Shown here piece after piece: positions 25,761 through 35,656 of a DNA stretch of 64,000 nt (positions are counted from its first letter, which is position 1; each line of letters starts with the position of its first letter). Under the pieces are notes generated by a model. It ran no database searches. It worked only from the letters and a program-made list of their open reading frames with translations, and had not been told where the DNA came from. The position numbers and the translations under genes are program-made. Source of the DNA: Rhodopseudomonas palustris (GTDB lineage: Bacteria; Pseudomonadota; Alphaproteobacteria; Rhizobiales; Xanthobacteraceae); NCBI RefSeq assembly GCF_003031265.1, contig NZ_CP019966.1, forward strand, positions 2,852,001 to 2,916,000, read 5' to 3'.

Positions 25761-26990
25761 TCAGCCTGCCTTCGCGAACACCACTTGGCGGACGTCGATG
25801 TTTCCGGACAGGAAGCCGGCTTCGCAATACGACAGGTAGTATTCCCACAACCGGCGGAAGCGGTCGTCGAAGCCTTGCGACGTCAGCTTCGGCCACGCGG
25901 CGCGGAAATTGTCTCTCCAGGTTGCGAGCGTCTTGGCATAATCTTCTCCAAACACCCGCTCGCGCACCACCGGCACGCCGAACGTCTCGCCGAGCGATTT
26001 CAGCACGCCGGGTGAGGGGAGCATGCCGCCGGGGAACACGTAGCGCTGGATGAAATCGACCTCGCGCCGGTAAGTCTGGAAGAAGCGATCCTGGATAGTG
26101 ATCGCCTGGATACCGACCAAGCCGCCCGGCATCAGCCGATCGCGCAACTGTGAGAAGTATTTCGGCCAGAATTCCTCGCCGACCGCTTCGATCATCTCGA
26201 TCGAGGCGATGCGGTCATAGCGGCCGCGCTCGTCACGGTAGTCCTGCAGCCTGATCTCGACCTTGTCGGCGAGTCCGGCCTCGAACATCCGCTTCTGCGC
26301 GAAATCGCGCTGTTCCCGGCTGATCGTCAGGCCGACGAGGCGGACGTCGAAGGTCTTGGCGGCGTATTCGGCAAAGCCGCCCCAGCCGCAGCCGATCTCC
26401 AGCACCGACTGTCCCGGCCTGAGGTCGATCGCCTCGGCCAGCCGCTGATATTTGTTGATCTGCGCCGCGGTCAGATCGTGGGTGTGATCTTCGAACAGCG
26501 CCGACGAATACGTCATGCTCGGATCGAGCCAGGCGGAGTAGAACTCGTTGCCGATGTCGTAATGCGCGTAGATGTTCTTGCGCGCCTGCCGCTTGGTGTT
26601 CCGGTTGAACCAGTGCCGCACCATCTGCACCAGCCGCATCAGCGGATTGTCCGCCAGCATCGCCTGGATCATCTCGTGATTGACGCAGAACAGATACAGG
26701 AACTGGGTGAGATCCGGCGTATCCCACTCGCGGTTCAGATAGGCTTCGGCGATCCCGATGTCGCCGCCATTGATCAGCCGCGACGCAAACGCGTAGCTGT
26801 GCAGCCGCATCTCGGCGGCGGGGCCAGGTTCGGCGCCGCCGAGGCGGAAGCGGCGGCCATCGGGCAGGGTGACGTCGAGCGTGCCGCGCTGCAGCCGCGC
26901 ACCGAACGCCAGCGCCATCCGGACCAAGCGCGGCAGATCGGCCACACGGTCATCGACGTTGTCGGGGGTCAGCGCTACTAACTCGGACAT
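25761..26990 (-). CDS. cfa: Cyclopropane-fatty-acyl-phospholipid synthase family methyltransferase
   Basis: 409 residues from the ATG at 26990 (MSELVALTPDN); in-frame sequence to 27161 is antisense-like. The N-terminal domain is followed by YDIGNEFYSAWLDPSMTYSS, the SAM motif VLEIGCGWGGFAEYAAK, GLTISREQRDFA and FIQRYVFPGGMLPS, all classic Cfa signatures. It methylates double bonds of membrane phospholipid acyl chains. Its operon with a flavoprotein and DUF1365 resembles clusters tied to singlet-oxygen response and methylated furan fatty acids in Rhodobacter, so a 10/11-methyl product is possible rather than a cyclopropane ring. Confidence 0.88.
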   Translation of the reverse strand: MSELVALTPDNVDDRVADLPRLVRMALAFGARLQRGTLDVTLPDGRRFRLGGAEPGPAAEMRLHSYAFASRLINGGDIGIAEAYLNREWDTPDLTQFLYLFCVNHEMIQAMLADNPLMRLVQMVRHWFNRNTKRQARKNIYAHYDIGNEFYSAWLDPSMTYSSALFEDHTHDLTAAQINKYQRLAEAIDLRPGQSVLEIGCGWGGFAEYAAKTFDVRLVGLTISREQRDFAQKRMFEAGLADKVEIRLQDYRDERGRYDRIASIEMIEAVGEEFWPKYFSQLRDRLMPGGLVGIQAITIQDRFFQTYRREVDFIQRYVFPGGMLPSPGVLKSLGETFGVPVVRERVFGEDYAKTLATWRDNFRAAWPKLTSQGFDDRFRRLWEYYLSYCEAGFLSGNIDVRQVVFAKAG

Positions 26991-27049
26991 TCCAGTTCCA
27001 TTGCTTGCGCCCAGCGGGACGGGAGCAACGCCGGGCTCATACTTTAGCT

Positions 27050-27895
27050 TTAGTGAGTATAAGCATCGTGACCGCCGGCTGCAAAGCCGGTCGGAGGCGG
27101 CGGCGACGCCGGACGCGGAACGAGCTTGGCGCCCTTGATCCACAGCCGCAGCGCTTCCCAATGGATCGCGGCGATCACTTTTATCGTCATCAGCGGTAGC
27201 GCGAGGAAAGCCTGTAGCAGCGATGCCGTCGACAGAACACGCTGCGTGCCTGCAAAAGTGGCAGCGAGCACGGGGCCGTCCGCGTCGGTCTCGAGAATCC
27301 GCAAGCGCACGATTTCGCCCGGCGGCACGATGCGGAAGTGATAGCGCATCGCCATCTCGATGAAGGGCGAGACGTAGAACAGCTTGTCCTGCTCCTGCCG
27401 CAGACCGGCGGGCCCGAGTTCGCCGGCGCTCACCGGCAGCACGTAAGGATGGATGTCCCCGAAGGTATTGCGGACTTCGTAGATCACCACAGCGAGGGCG
27501 CCGGAGGCGTCGTAGCAGAAATACACCGACAGCGGATTGAAGGTGTAGCCGGCGATCCGCGGATAGGTCAGCAGCAGCACCCGGCCGCCGCTGAGATCGA
27601 CGCCCTTCGCCGCGGCGCTGGCCTGAGCGTAGGCGCGCAGCGAGGTGCCGTCGCGGGGGCCGTGATCGGTTTCATGGAAGCTGTACAGCGCGCGCCGGTT
27701 GACGCCGAACAGCGGCGACATCCGGTCGGCCTCATCTAGACGATCGAGATCGATCAGCAGCGACATCACCCGGTATTGGAAACGGTGCCCAACCGGCTTC
27801 AGCCGCGCATGCATCACCTCGCCGACATACAGCGACGCGGCCGCTGCGGGCGGCGCGCCGCGGGTCGAGGAGGTTGAGGCGGCGAGGGCGGCCAT
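27050..27895 (-). CDS. DUF1365 family protein
   Basis: 281 residues. The ATG at 27895 is 2 bases after the stop of the flavoprotein gene. Family segments: LYVGEVMHARLKPVGHRFQYRV, LLTYPRIAGYTFNPLSVYFCYD and YVSPFIEMAMRYHFRI. DUF1365 proteins are nearly always encoded between an amine-oxidase-like flavoprotein and a Cfa homologue, as here, and are presumed to act on the same lipids. The biochemical role is not established as far as I know. Confidence 0.88.
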   Translation of the reverse strand: MAALAASTSSTRGAPPAAAASLYVGEVMHARLKPVGHRFQYRVMSLLIDLDRLDEADRMSPLFGVNRRALYSFHETDHGPRDGTSLRAYAQASAAAKGVDLSGGRVLLLTYPRIAGYTFNPLSVYFCYDASGALAVVIYEVRNTFGDIHPYVLPVSAGELGPAGLRQEQDKLFYVSPFIEMAMRYHFRIVPPGEIVRLRILETDADGPVLAATFAGTQRVLSTASLLQAFLALPLMTIKVIAAIHWEALRLWIKGAKLVPRPASPPPPTGFAAGGHDAYTH

Positions 27896-27897
27896 GG

Positions 27898-29211
27898 TTA
27901 TTCGGCCGCTTCGCGGAATTCCGACGGCGGGCCGCGCCACGGCACCGGGGCGCCGAGATGTTCGGCGACCGCAAGACCCGAACGAAGCCCGTCCTCATGG
28001 AAGCCGTAGCCGGTCCAGGCGCCGCAGAACCAGGTGTTGCGATGGCCCTGGAGCTCGCCGACGCGGCGCTGCGCCGCAAACGCCTTGGCGGTGTATTGCG
28101 GATGGTCGCAGGCGTAGCGGCCGAAGGTCAGTTCGGGCGCGGGCTCGAACGGCGGGTTGAGGCTGACGAACAGCGGCTTGTCGGCATCGATCCCCTGCAG
28201 CCGGTTCATCCAGTAGGTGACGGCGACGTCATTGACCGGCGAGCCCTCGCGCTGCCAGCGCAGGAAATTCCACGACGCCCAGGCCCGCTTGCGCTTCGGC
28301 ATCAGCCGCGGGTCGCGATGCAGGTACACCATGTTCGGCGCGTAGCCGATGCTGCCGAGGATGTCGCGCTCGATGTCGCTGGCGTCCGACAGCATCGCCA
28401 GCGCCTGATCGCTGTGGGCGCCGATCACCACGTGGTCGAACACGCCGAGGCCGCCGAGACTGTCGCGGACGATCACGCCCTTCGGCGAGCGCTCGATCGA
28501 GGTGACGGCGGCGCCGAGCCGCATGTCGTCCTTGAAGGCGCTGGTCAGTTTCTCGACATAGCGCGCGCTGCCGCCCTTCACGGTGCGCCAGATCGGGCGT
28601 TCGTAATGCAGCAGCCGATGGTTGTTGAAAAAGGCGACGAAATTCTCCGCCGGGAAATCCAGGATCTCCGACGCCGGCGCCGACCAGATCGCGGCGCCCA
28701 TCGGCGCCAGATAATCGGTCAGCAATCGCGGCGCGAATTTGCGGCAGGTGAAATAGTCGCCGAGCGACAGGCCGGCGAGGGCGCCGGTCTTGAAGTCTTC
28801 GACGCTCCGCTCGTTGAAGATCAGGATATGGCGGAGCATCTTCAGATATGACGGCGACAGCAGATTGCGGCGCTGCGCGAACAGGCCGTCCGCCGTTTCC
28901 AGCCAGTTCGAGCCGCCGCCCTTCCATTCGAATCGTCCGGCGTCGGCGCTGACCGAAAAGCTCATGCAGCTTTCGACGGTCTCGACGCCGAGATGCGCGA
29001 ACATCGCGGTGAGGTCGGGATAGTTGAGCTGGTTGTAGACGATGAATCCGATGTCGACCGGGATCGAGGTGCCGTCGTAATCGACCGTGACGGTGTGGCT
29101 GTGGCCGCCAGCGCGCAATTCGCGCTCATAGACTGTGACAGGATAGCGCTGGGACAGCGCCCACGCGGCAGCATTCCCCGCGATTCCCGTTCCGACGATA
29201 GCAACGCGCAT
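27898..29211 (-). CDS. FAD-dependent amine-oxidase-like oxidoreductase
   Basis: 437 residues. Starts with an FAD-binding Rossmann segment, MRVAIVGTGIAGNAAAWAL, then YERELRAGGHSHTV, and ends WFCGAWTGYGFHEDGLRSGL, the closing FAD motif of this family. It is the first gene of the three-gene minus-strand operon with DUF1365 and cfa. Homologues in Rhodobacter take part in desaturating methylated acyl chains (UfaD-like); the link here is by synteny and memory. Confidence 0.85.
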   Translation of the reverse strand: MRVAIVGTGIAGNAAAWALSQRYPVTVYERELRAGGHSHTVTVDYDGTSIPVDIGFIVYNQLNYPDLTAMFAHLGVETVESCMSFSVSADAGRFEWKGGGSNWLETADGLFAQRRNLLSPSYLKMLRHILIFNERSVEDFKTGALAGLSLGDYFTCRKFAPRLLTDYLAPMGAAIWSAPASEILDFPAENFVAFFNNHRLLHYERPIWRTVKGGSARYVEKLTSAFKDDMRLGAAVTSIERSPKGVIVRDSLGGLGVFDHVVIGAHSDQALAMLSDASDIERDILGSIGYAPNMVYLHRDPRLMPKRKRAWASWNFLRWQREGSPVNDVAVTYWMNRLQGIDADKPLFVSLNPPFEPAPELTFGRYACDHPQYTAKAFAAQRRVGELQGHRNTWFCGAWTGYGFHEDGLRSGLAVAEHLGAPVPWRGPPSEFREAAE

Positions 29212-29645
29212 TCCAAGCCCCCTCTAGCCCACCGGCGACCGAGTTACGGCATCCAGGCTCGAGAGTTTCAGCACGTCCGGCAGCGAAAAAATTCGAAGGG
29301 CGGGCAGGGAATCGTCCTCGGACGGCCGTATCAGCAGATGAAATCTTTGTAAGCTTTGCCGTATTCGGCGGGGCCGTCAAGCTGAGGGAACACCGATGGA
29401 ATCGGGAGAATCGCACCGCCGAAGCCGGCTCAGGCGGCGGGATACCGGAAACAACTTGTCACTGAACGCGGCGATGACGGCCCTGTGCGTCGGCGTTTCC
29501 GCCCGTTACAATGGCGGCTGGCTTTCAAACAGCAGTCTTCCGTGATCGAGTTGCAAGTGACTGGCAGAGAACATCGTGCGCCGAAGTCGATCGTGGCGCG
29601 GCGTGCGCGGCTTTACGCCGCGCCGGGAGATGGATCGCGCCCAGC
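29212..29645. other. Divergent intergenic region, no gene recognised
   Basis: 434 bases between the flavoprotein gene and the RND outer-membrane factor gene. Both must be transcribed from here. I see no convincing open frame, palindromic operator, riboswitch or repeat; an ECF-sigma promoter for the lipid operon was looked for but not identified. Confidence 0.5.
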
Positions 29646-31094
29646 ATGAGCACCACACTTCGCTACCTTGGCCGCGCAGCCCGACTGGTGGTGGCCTCGG
29701 CGCTGGTCGCTGCGTCCGGCGGCTGCATCCTCACGCAAGATCTGCCCGATCCCGCGCTCGACCTGCCGAATCGCTACAAGGCTGCGTCGCGCACCGCGGT
29801 CAAGAAGCCGCCGGCGCTGGATTGGTGGCGTGGCTTCCGGTCCGCCGAGCTGACGCAACTGATGGAAGAGGCGCAGACCGTCAATCTCGACGTCGCCGCC
29901 GCGGTCGCGCGTATCCGCCAAGCCGATGCGCAGGCCCGGATCACCGGCGCGGCGCTGCTGCCCAGCCTCAGCGCCAGCGGCAACGGCAGTCAGGTCAAGA
30001 CCTCGGGCTCGAACATCTCCAACACCACGATCGCGGGCCGCCGCTACAGCACCTATTCGTCGTCGCTCAGCGCATCTTACGAGATCGATTTCTGGGGCAA
30101 GAACCACGACGCCGCGCTCGCGGCCGAGGAGACCGCCACCGCGAACCGGTTCGACCGCGACACGGTGATGCTGACCACGATGGCGAGCGTCGCCAACGCG
30201 TATTTCCAGGTGCTCGCCGCCCAGGACCGGATTCGCACCGCCGAAGGCAACATCAAGAGCGCCAGCCGGATTCTCGACGCGATCAAGCAGCGTCTCAAAG
30301 CCGGCACCGGCACCGATCTCGACGTGGCGCAGCAGGAGAGTGTGCTGGCGAACCAGCGCGCCGCGCTGCCGCCGCTGCGGCTGACGCTGGCGCAGAACGT
30401 CAACGCGCTGGCGACGCTGGTGGCGCGTCCGCCCGAGAGCGTGAAGATCGCCGGCGGTTCGCTGACGCGGCTGTCGTCGCCGCGAGTGACGCCGGGGCTG
30501 CCGTCGGATCTGCTGACCCAGCGGCCTGATATCCGCCGCCAGGAAGCGCAGCTTGCGTCCGCAACTGCGAATGTCGGCAGCGCGCGGGCGCAGTTCTTCC
30601 CGACCATCCAGCTCACCGCGCAGGGCGGCTATCAGAGCGCAGCGCTGGCGTCGTTGTTCACGCCGCAAGCGACGTTTTCCAACATCGCCGCGGGGCTGAC
30701 GCAGCCGATCTTCGATGGCGGCCGCATCCAGGGCAATTTCGATCTGACCCAGGCGCAGCAGGAAGAGCTGCTGCAGACCTATCGCAAGACCGTGGTGTCG
30801 GCATTCGCGGATGTCGACAACGCGCTGGAGTCGATCAAGCAGAACACCGAGCGGCTGCGGCTGCAGCGCGACGTGGTGGCGTCGTCGCGGCGTGCGTTCG
30901 ATCTCGCCGAGCAGCAGCTCCGCGCCGGCACCAGTGACATCGTCACCGTGCTGAATACGCAGCTCACGCTATTCCAGGCCGAGGACGCGCTGATCCAGAC
31001 GCAGCTTGCGCGCTTCCAGGCGATCGTCAGTCTGTTTCAGGCACTCGGGGGCGGCTGGGAGCCAAAGATGGAAAGAACGGCCGATGCTCTTTAA
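29646..31094 (+). CDS. RND efflux outer-membrane factor, NodT-type lipoprotein
   Basis: 482 residues from the ATG at 29646. The signal ends VAASGGC, a slightly atypical lipobox (Ser at -3), then ILTQDLPDPALDLP as in NodT/OprM proteins. Two OEP repeats follow, with WWRGFRSAELTQLMEEA, the internal LLTQRPDIRRQEAQLASA and FPTIQLTAQGGYQS. It should form the trimeric outer-membrane tunnel of the pump encoded downstream. The adaptor gene starts 11 bases before its stop. Confidence 0.9.
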   Translation: MSTTLRYLGRAARLVVASALVAASGGCILTQDLPDPALDLPNRYKAASRTAVKKPPALDWWRGFRSAELTQLMEEAQTVNLDVAAAVARIRQADAQARITGAALLPSLSASGNGSQVKTSGSNISNTTIAGRRYSTYSSSLSASYEIDFWGKNHDAALAAEETATANRFDRDTVMLTTMASVANAYFQVLAAQDRIRTAEGNIKSASRILDAIKQRLKAGTGTDLDVAQQESVLANQRAALPPLRLTLAQNVNALATLVARPPESVKIAGGSLTRLSSPRVTPGLPSDLLTQRPDIRRQEAQLASATANVGSARAQFFPTIQLTAQGGYQSAALASLFTPQATFSNIAAGLTQPIFDGGRIQGNFDLTQAQQEELLQTYRKTVVSAFADVDNALESIKQNTERLRLQRDVVASSRRAFDLAEQQLRAGTSDIVTVLNTQLTLFQAEDALIQTQLARFQAIVSLFQALGGGWEPKMERTADAL

Positions 31095-32448
31095 GCCGGA
31101 TGCGAAGGATACGTCCGGCGCCGGGCCCGGACGCAACGGTTGGGGCCACCGCCTGCGCCGCCGCAGCGTGTCGCTGCTGCTGGTCGTGGCCATCCTCGGC
31201 GGCCTCGGCTTCATCGCCTGGCGCGCGATCCAGACCAAGCAGGCGGAGCGGCGGATGCCGCCGGACCTCGCGGTCCCGGTGTTGGCGGCGACGCCGAAGG
31301 TTGCCGATGTGCCGGTGTATCTCGACGGCGTCGGCTCCGTGAAGGCGCTCGCTACCGTGACGGTGCGCGCCCAGGTCGACGGCAAGCTGATCGCGGTAAA
31401 TTTCACTGAAGGCCAGGACGTCAAGGCCGGCGACGTGGTGGCGGAGATCGATCCGGCGATCTATCAGGCGCAATACGATCAGGCGGTCGCCAAGAAGGCG
31501 CAGGACGAAGCCCAGCTCGCCAACGCCCGGATCGATCTGGCGCGCTATCAGCAGCTTGCGGCCTCCAATGCCGGCTCCAAGCAGCAGGCCGACACCCAGA
31601 AGGCGACCGTGGCGCAGCTCGAGGCGCAGGTGCGTTCCGATCAGGCCGCGATCGATAATGCCGCGGCGACGCTGAGCTACACCAAGGTGGTGGCGCCGAT
31701 CTCCGGCCGCGCCGGCCTGCGCCAGGTCGACAAGGGCAACATCGTGCACGCCTCGGACTCCACCGGCATCGTGGTGCTGACGCAGCTCAAGCCGATCGCG
31801 GTGCAGTTCAGCCTGCCGCAGCAGCAGATCGTCCGGGTCAATGCCGCGGCCGCCGAAGCGCCGCTGCCGGTCGACGTGTTCGGCAATGACGGCGTCACCG
31901 TGGTCGACACCGGCATGCTGAAGGGGATCGACAATCAGGTCGATCAGACCACCGGCACGGTGAAGCTGAAGGCGGAATTCCCCAACGCCAAGCTGCAGCT
32001 CTGGCCGGGCCAGTTCGTCAACGTGCGGCTCAAGGTCGACACCTTGAAGCAGGCGATCGTGGTGCCGGTGTCCGCTGTGCAGCGCGGCCCCGCCGGGACG
32101 TTCAGCTACATCATCGGCGAGGACAACACCGTTCATGCCCGCCCGGTGAAGGTGACGCAGCAGAACGAAAGCGAGGCCGTGGTCGCCGAGGGGCTGACGC
32201 CGGCCGACCGGGTGGTGACCACCGGCTTTGCCAATCTGGCCGACGGCGCCAAGGTGACGATCGGCGATGCCAGCCAGATTCCGACCGCCGATCTCGCTCC
32301 GCAGAAGCGCCGTCGTCCGCCGGGTGCTCAGGGCCAGGGAGGCAACGAAGCCGGCGAGGGGCAGGGCAAGCGCCGCCGCGGTGAAGCCGGCCAGCAGGCA
32401 CCGGCCGCAGGCGGAGCCCCGTCGTCGGGTGCGCCCAAGGCGCCCTGA
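31084..32448 (+). CDS. RND efflux periplasmic adaptor (MdtA-like)
   Basis: 454 residues. One N-terminal helix (SLLLVVAILGGLGFIAW) anchors it. The lipoyl, hairpin and beta-barrel domains show VRAQVDGKLIAVNFTEGQDV, a coiled hairpin (about 130-210), SYTKVVAPISGRAGLRQVDKG and LWPGQFVNVRL. The C-terminal 50 residues are Lys/Arg/Gly/Pro-rich, a species-type extension. Start ATG at 31084 overlaps the upstream gene. Confidence 0.92.
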   Translation: MLFKPDAKDTSGAGPGRNGWGHRLRRRSVSLLLVVAILGGLGFIAWRAIQTKQAERRMPPDLAVPVLAATPKVADVPVYLDGVGSVKALATVTVRAQVDGKLIAVNFTEGQDVKAGDVVAEIDPAIYQAQYDQAVAKKAQDEAQLANARIDLARYQQLAASNAGSKQQADTQKATVAQLEAQVRSDQAAIDNAAATLSYTKVVAPISGRAGLRQVDKGNIVHASDSTGIVVLTQLKPIAVQFSLPQQQIVRVNAAAAEAPLPVDVFGNDGVTVVDTGMLKGIDNQVDQTTGTVKLKAEFPNAKLQLWPGQFVNVRLKVDTLKQAIVVPVSAVQRGPAGTFSYIIGEDNTVHARPVKVTQQNESEAVVAEGLTPADRVVTTGFANLADGAKVTIGDASQIPTADLAPQKRRRPPGAQGQGGNEAGEGQGKRRRGEAGQQAPAAGGAPSSGAPKAP

Positions 32449-32524
32449 CGCGGTCCGCTGCCAGCGCGACGGTGACCGATGCCGGAGCGCGAGACGTCAG
32501 GACGCAACGCTGAGGTGAGTTTTC

Positions 32525-35500
32525 ATGGGCGTATCTGAGCCGTTCATCCGACGTCCGATCGCGACCTCGCTGCTTGGCGTGGCGCTGATGATCGGCGGTC
32601 TGCTCGGCTATCTGGCGCTGCCGGTGTCGGCCCTGCCTCAGGTCGATTTTCCGACGGTGCAGGTGACGACCCAGCTCCCAGGCGCGAGCCCTGACGTCGT
32701 GGCGTCGCTGATCACGGCGCCGCTGGAACGGCAGCTCGGGCAGATTCCGTCGCTGACGGCGATGACTTCGACCTCGTCCTATGGCGTCAGCCAGGTGTCG
32801 CTGCAGTTCGACCTCAACCGCGACATCGATGGCGCGACCCAGGACGTGCAGGCGGCGATCAATGCGGCCGCCGGCATTCTGCCGAAGAACCTGCCTTACC
32901 CGCCAGTCTACGCCAAGGTGAACCCGGCCGACGCGCCGGTGATGACGCTGGCGCTGACCTCGACCACGGTGTCGCTGCGCACCATGAGCGACCTCGCCGA
33001 CACGCTGATGGCGCAGCGGCTGGCGCAGATCTCCGGCGTCGGTCGTGTCTCCGTGCTCGGCGGGCTGAAGCCGGCGGTACGGGTGCAGGCCGATCTGGCC
33101 CGTCTCGCCGCCTACGGCATCTCGATGGAGGACCTGCGCACGGCGATCGCCAACGCCAACGTGTCGGGCCCCAAGGGCTCGCTCGACGGCGCCCAGCAGG
33201 CCTACACCATCGCGGCGAACGACCAGATCGCTGCCGCGGACGCGTACCGGCCGATCATCGTGGCGTACCGCAACGGCTCGCCGGTGACGATCGGCGACGT
33301 CGCGCAGATCGTCGACGGGCTGGAAAACGAGCGCACCGGCGCCTGGTACCAAGGCACGCCTTCCGTCATTCTCGACATACAGCGCCAGCCCGGCGCCAAC
33401 GTCATCGACGTGGTCAAGGGTATCCGCGCCGAGATCCCGCGGATCCAGCGGCTGGTGCCGGCCGGCGTCAAGCTTACCGTGGTCAGCGACCGCACCGAAA
33501 CCATCCGCGCCTCGGTGCACGACGTCCAGTTCACGCTGCTGCTCAGCGTGGTTCTGGTGACGCTGGTGGTGCTGCTGTTCCTGCGCTCGATGCGCGCCAC
33601 CATCATTGCCGGTGTGGCGCTGCCGCTGTCGCTGATCACCAGCTTCGGCGTGATGTATTTCATGGGCTTCAGCCTCGACAATCTGTCGCTGATGGCGCTG
33701 ACGATCGGCACCGGTTTCGTCGTCGACGACGCCATCGTGATGATCGAGAACATCGTTCGTCACATGGAGGACGGCGAGAGCCCGATGCAGGCGGCCCTGA
33801 AGGGCGCCAGCGAGATCGGCTTCACCGTGATCTCGCTGACGATGTCGCTGATCGCGGTGTTCATCCCGCTGCTGTTCATGTCCGGCCTGGTCGGCCGGAT
33901 GTTCCGCGAATTCGCGCTGACGCTGACGATCGCGGTCGTCACCTCGGCGATCGTGTCGCTGACGTTGACGCCGATGATGTGTTCGCGGCTGCTCAAGCAT
34001 GCCCGCGACGAGCGCCAGGTGCCCGGGCTCGCCACCATCACCGCCTGGATCGATCGCGGCGCGGAGGCCTATCACCGCAGCCTGCTGTGGGTGTTGAAGC
34101 ATCAGCGCGCGACGCTGGTGGTGACGTTCCTGACCATCGCGGCGACGCTGGTGTTGTACGCGATCGCGCCGAAGGGCTTCCTCCCGCTGCAGGACACCGC
34201 CTCGATCACCGCGGTGACGGAAGCGGGACCGGCGGTGTCGTTCGCCGAGATGAAGGCGCGGCAGACCGAAACCGCCCAGGCGATCGAAGCCGATCCGGAT
34301 GTCGTCGGCGTGGTGTCGGTGATCGGCGCCGGCTCGGTCAATCCGACGCCGAATGTCGGCCGGCTGGTGCTGACGCTGAAGCCGCGCGGCGACCGCAAGT
34401 CCGACGTCGGCGAGGTGATCGAACGGCTGAAGCAGCGCGTCGCCGGCATTCCCGGCATGACCGTGTACTTCCAGGCCGTGCAGGACGTGCAGATTTCGAC
34501 CCAGGCCAGCCGCTCGCAGTATCAGTACACGCTGACCGCGACCGATGCGGCGCTGCTGTCGCAATGGGCCAACCGGCTGCTTGCCGAACTGCGCCGCGAT
34601 CCGCTGTTCCGCGACGTCTCGACCGAGGCGCAGGAGGGCGGCCTGCGGGCCGCGCTCGACGTCAACCGCGAACGCGCCGGCCAGCTCGGCGTCAGCGTTC
34701 AGGCGATCAACGACACGCTGAACGACGCCTTCGCGCAGCGGCAGATTTCGACGATCTACGGCCAAGCTAACCAGTACCGCGTGGTGCTGGAAGCGATGCC
34801 GGTCTATCAGCAGGACCCGTCGATCCTGTCCAAGCTGTATGTGCCCGGCAATGCCGGCGCCCAGGTGCCGATCTCGGCGGTCGCCGATTTGAAGCGCACC
34901 ATCGCGCCGCTGGCGATCTCGCACCAGGCGCAGTTCCCGTCGGTGGCGATGAGCTTCAACCTTGCTCCCGATGCGTCACTCGGCGAGGCGTTGAAGCGGA
35001 TCGAAACCATCGAGAAGCAGATCGGGATGCCCGGCAGCATCGTCGGGGTGTTCTATGGCGACGCCGCCGAATTCTCCAAGGCGCTCGCCGGCCAGCCATG
35101 GCTGATCCTGGCCGCGATCGTGGCGATCTACATCGTGCTCGGCGTGCTGTACGAGAGCTACATCCACCCGATCACCATCCTGTCGACGCTGCCGTCGGCC
35201 GGCGTCGGTGCGATTTTGGCGCTGATGCTGTTCGGCCAGGATCTGTCGGTGATCGGCCTGATCGGCATCATCCTGCTGATGGGCATCGTCAAGAAGAACG
35301 CCATCATGATGATCGACTTCGCGCTCGAAGCCGAGCGCGGACAGGGGATGTCGTCTTACGAGGCGATCGTGCAGGCCTGCCGGCTGCGTTTCCGGCCGAT
35401 CATGATGACGACGCTGGCGGCCTTGTTCGGCGCGCTGCCGCTGGCGGTCGAAAGCGGCACCGGATCTGAGCTGCGGTTTCCGCTCGGCATCTCGATCATC

Positions 35501-35656
35501 GGCGGTCTGCTGCTCAGCCAGTTGCTGACGCTGTACACCACGCCGGTGATTTATCTAGCGCTCGACCGCATCAACCGGAAGCTGGAGCGGGCATTGCCGC
35601 CGGTCCCGCCGGCGACGCCATCGCCGCCGCTGGCCGGCGCCGGGGAGGGGCTGTAA
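32525..35656 (+). CDS. RND multidrug efflux permease 1 (MdtB-like, HAE-1)
   Basis: 1043 residues, full length. Starts FIRRPIATSLLGVALMIGG, with 12 helices and two large periplasmic loops. Helix 4 carries the proton-relay Asp pair in GTGFVVDDAIVMIENIV, and helix 10 the Lys in GIVKKNAIMMIDFALEAE. MdtBC-type pumps use two different permeases in one trimer, consistent with the second permease gene starting on this stop codon. Confidence 0.94.
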   Translation: MGVSEPFIRRPIATSLLGVALMIGGLLGYLALPVSALPQVDFPTVQVTTQLPGASPDVVASLITAPLERQLGQIPSLTAMTSTSSYGVSQVSLQFDLNRDIDGATQDVQAAINAAAGILPKNLPYPPVYAKVNPADAPVMTLALTSTTVSLRTMSDLADTLMAQRLAQISGVGRVSVLGGLKPAVRVQADLARLAAYGISMEDLRTAIANANVSGPKGSLDGAQQAYTIAANDQIAAADAYRPIIVAYRNGSPVTIGDVAQIVDGLENERTGAWYQGTPSVILDIQRQPGANVIDVVKGIRAEIPRIQRLVPAGVKLTVVSDRTETIRASVHDVQFTLLLSVVLVTLVVLLFLRSMRATIIAGVALPLSLITSFGVMYFMGFSLDNLSLMALTIGTGFVVDDAIVMIENIVRHMEDGESPMQAALKGASEIGFTVISLTMSLIAVFIPLLFMSGLVGRMFREFALTLTIAVVTSAIVSLTLTPMMCSRLLKHARDERQVPGLATITAWIDRGAEAYHRSLLWVLKHQRATLVVTFLTIAATLVLYAIAPKGFLPLQDTASITAVTEAGPAVSFAEMKARQTETAQAIEADPDVVGVVSVIGAGSVNPTPNVGRLVLTLKPRGDRKSDVGEVIERLKQRVAGIPGMTVYFQAVQDVQISTQASRSQYQYTLTATDAALLSQWANRLLAELRRDPLFRDVSTEAQEGGLRAALDVNRERAGQLGVSVQAINDTLNDAFAQRQISTIYGQANQYRVVLEAMPVYQQDPSILSKLYVPGNAGAQVPISAVADLKRTIAPLAISHQAQFPSVAMSFNLAPDASLGEALKRIETIEKQIGMPGSIVGVFYGDAAEFSKALAGQPWLILAAIVAIYIVLGVLYESYIHPITILSTLPSAGVGAILALMLFGQDLSVIGLIGIILLMGIVKKNAIMMIDFALEAERGQGMSSYEAIVQACRLRFRPIMMTTLAALFGALPLAVESGTGSELRFPLGISIIGGLLLSQLLTLYTTPVIYLALDRINRKLERALPPVPPATPSPPLAGAGEGL

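Noticed and set aside
32111..34924. Long antisense frame over the first RND permease
   Set aside because: Shadow of a GC-rich gene; no recognisable motif. The same holds for the 859-codon antisense frame at 36313-38892.
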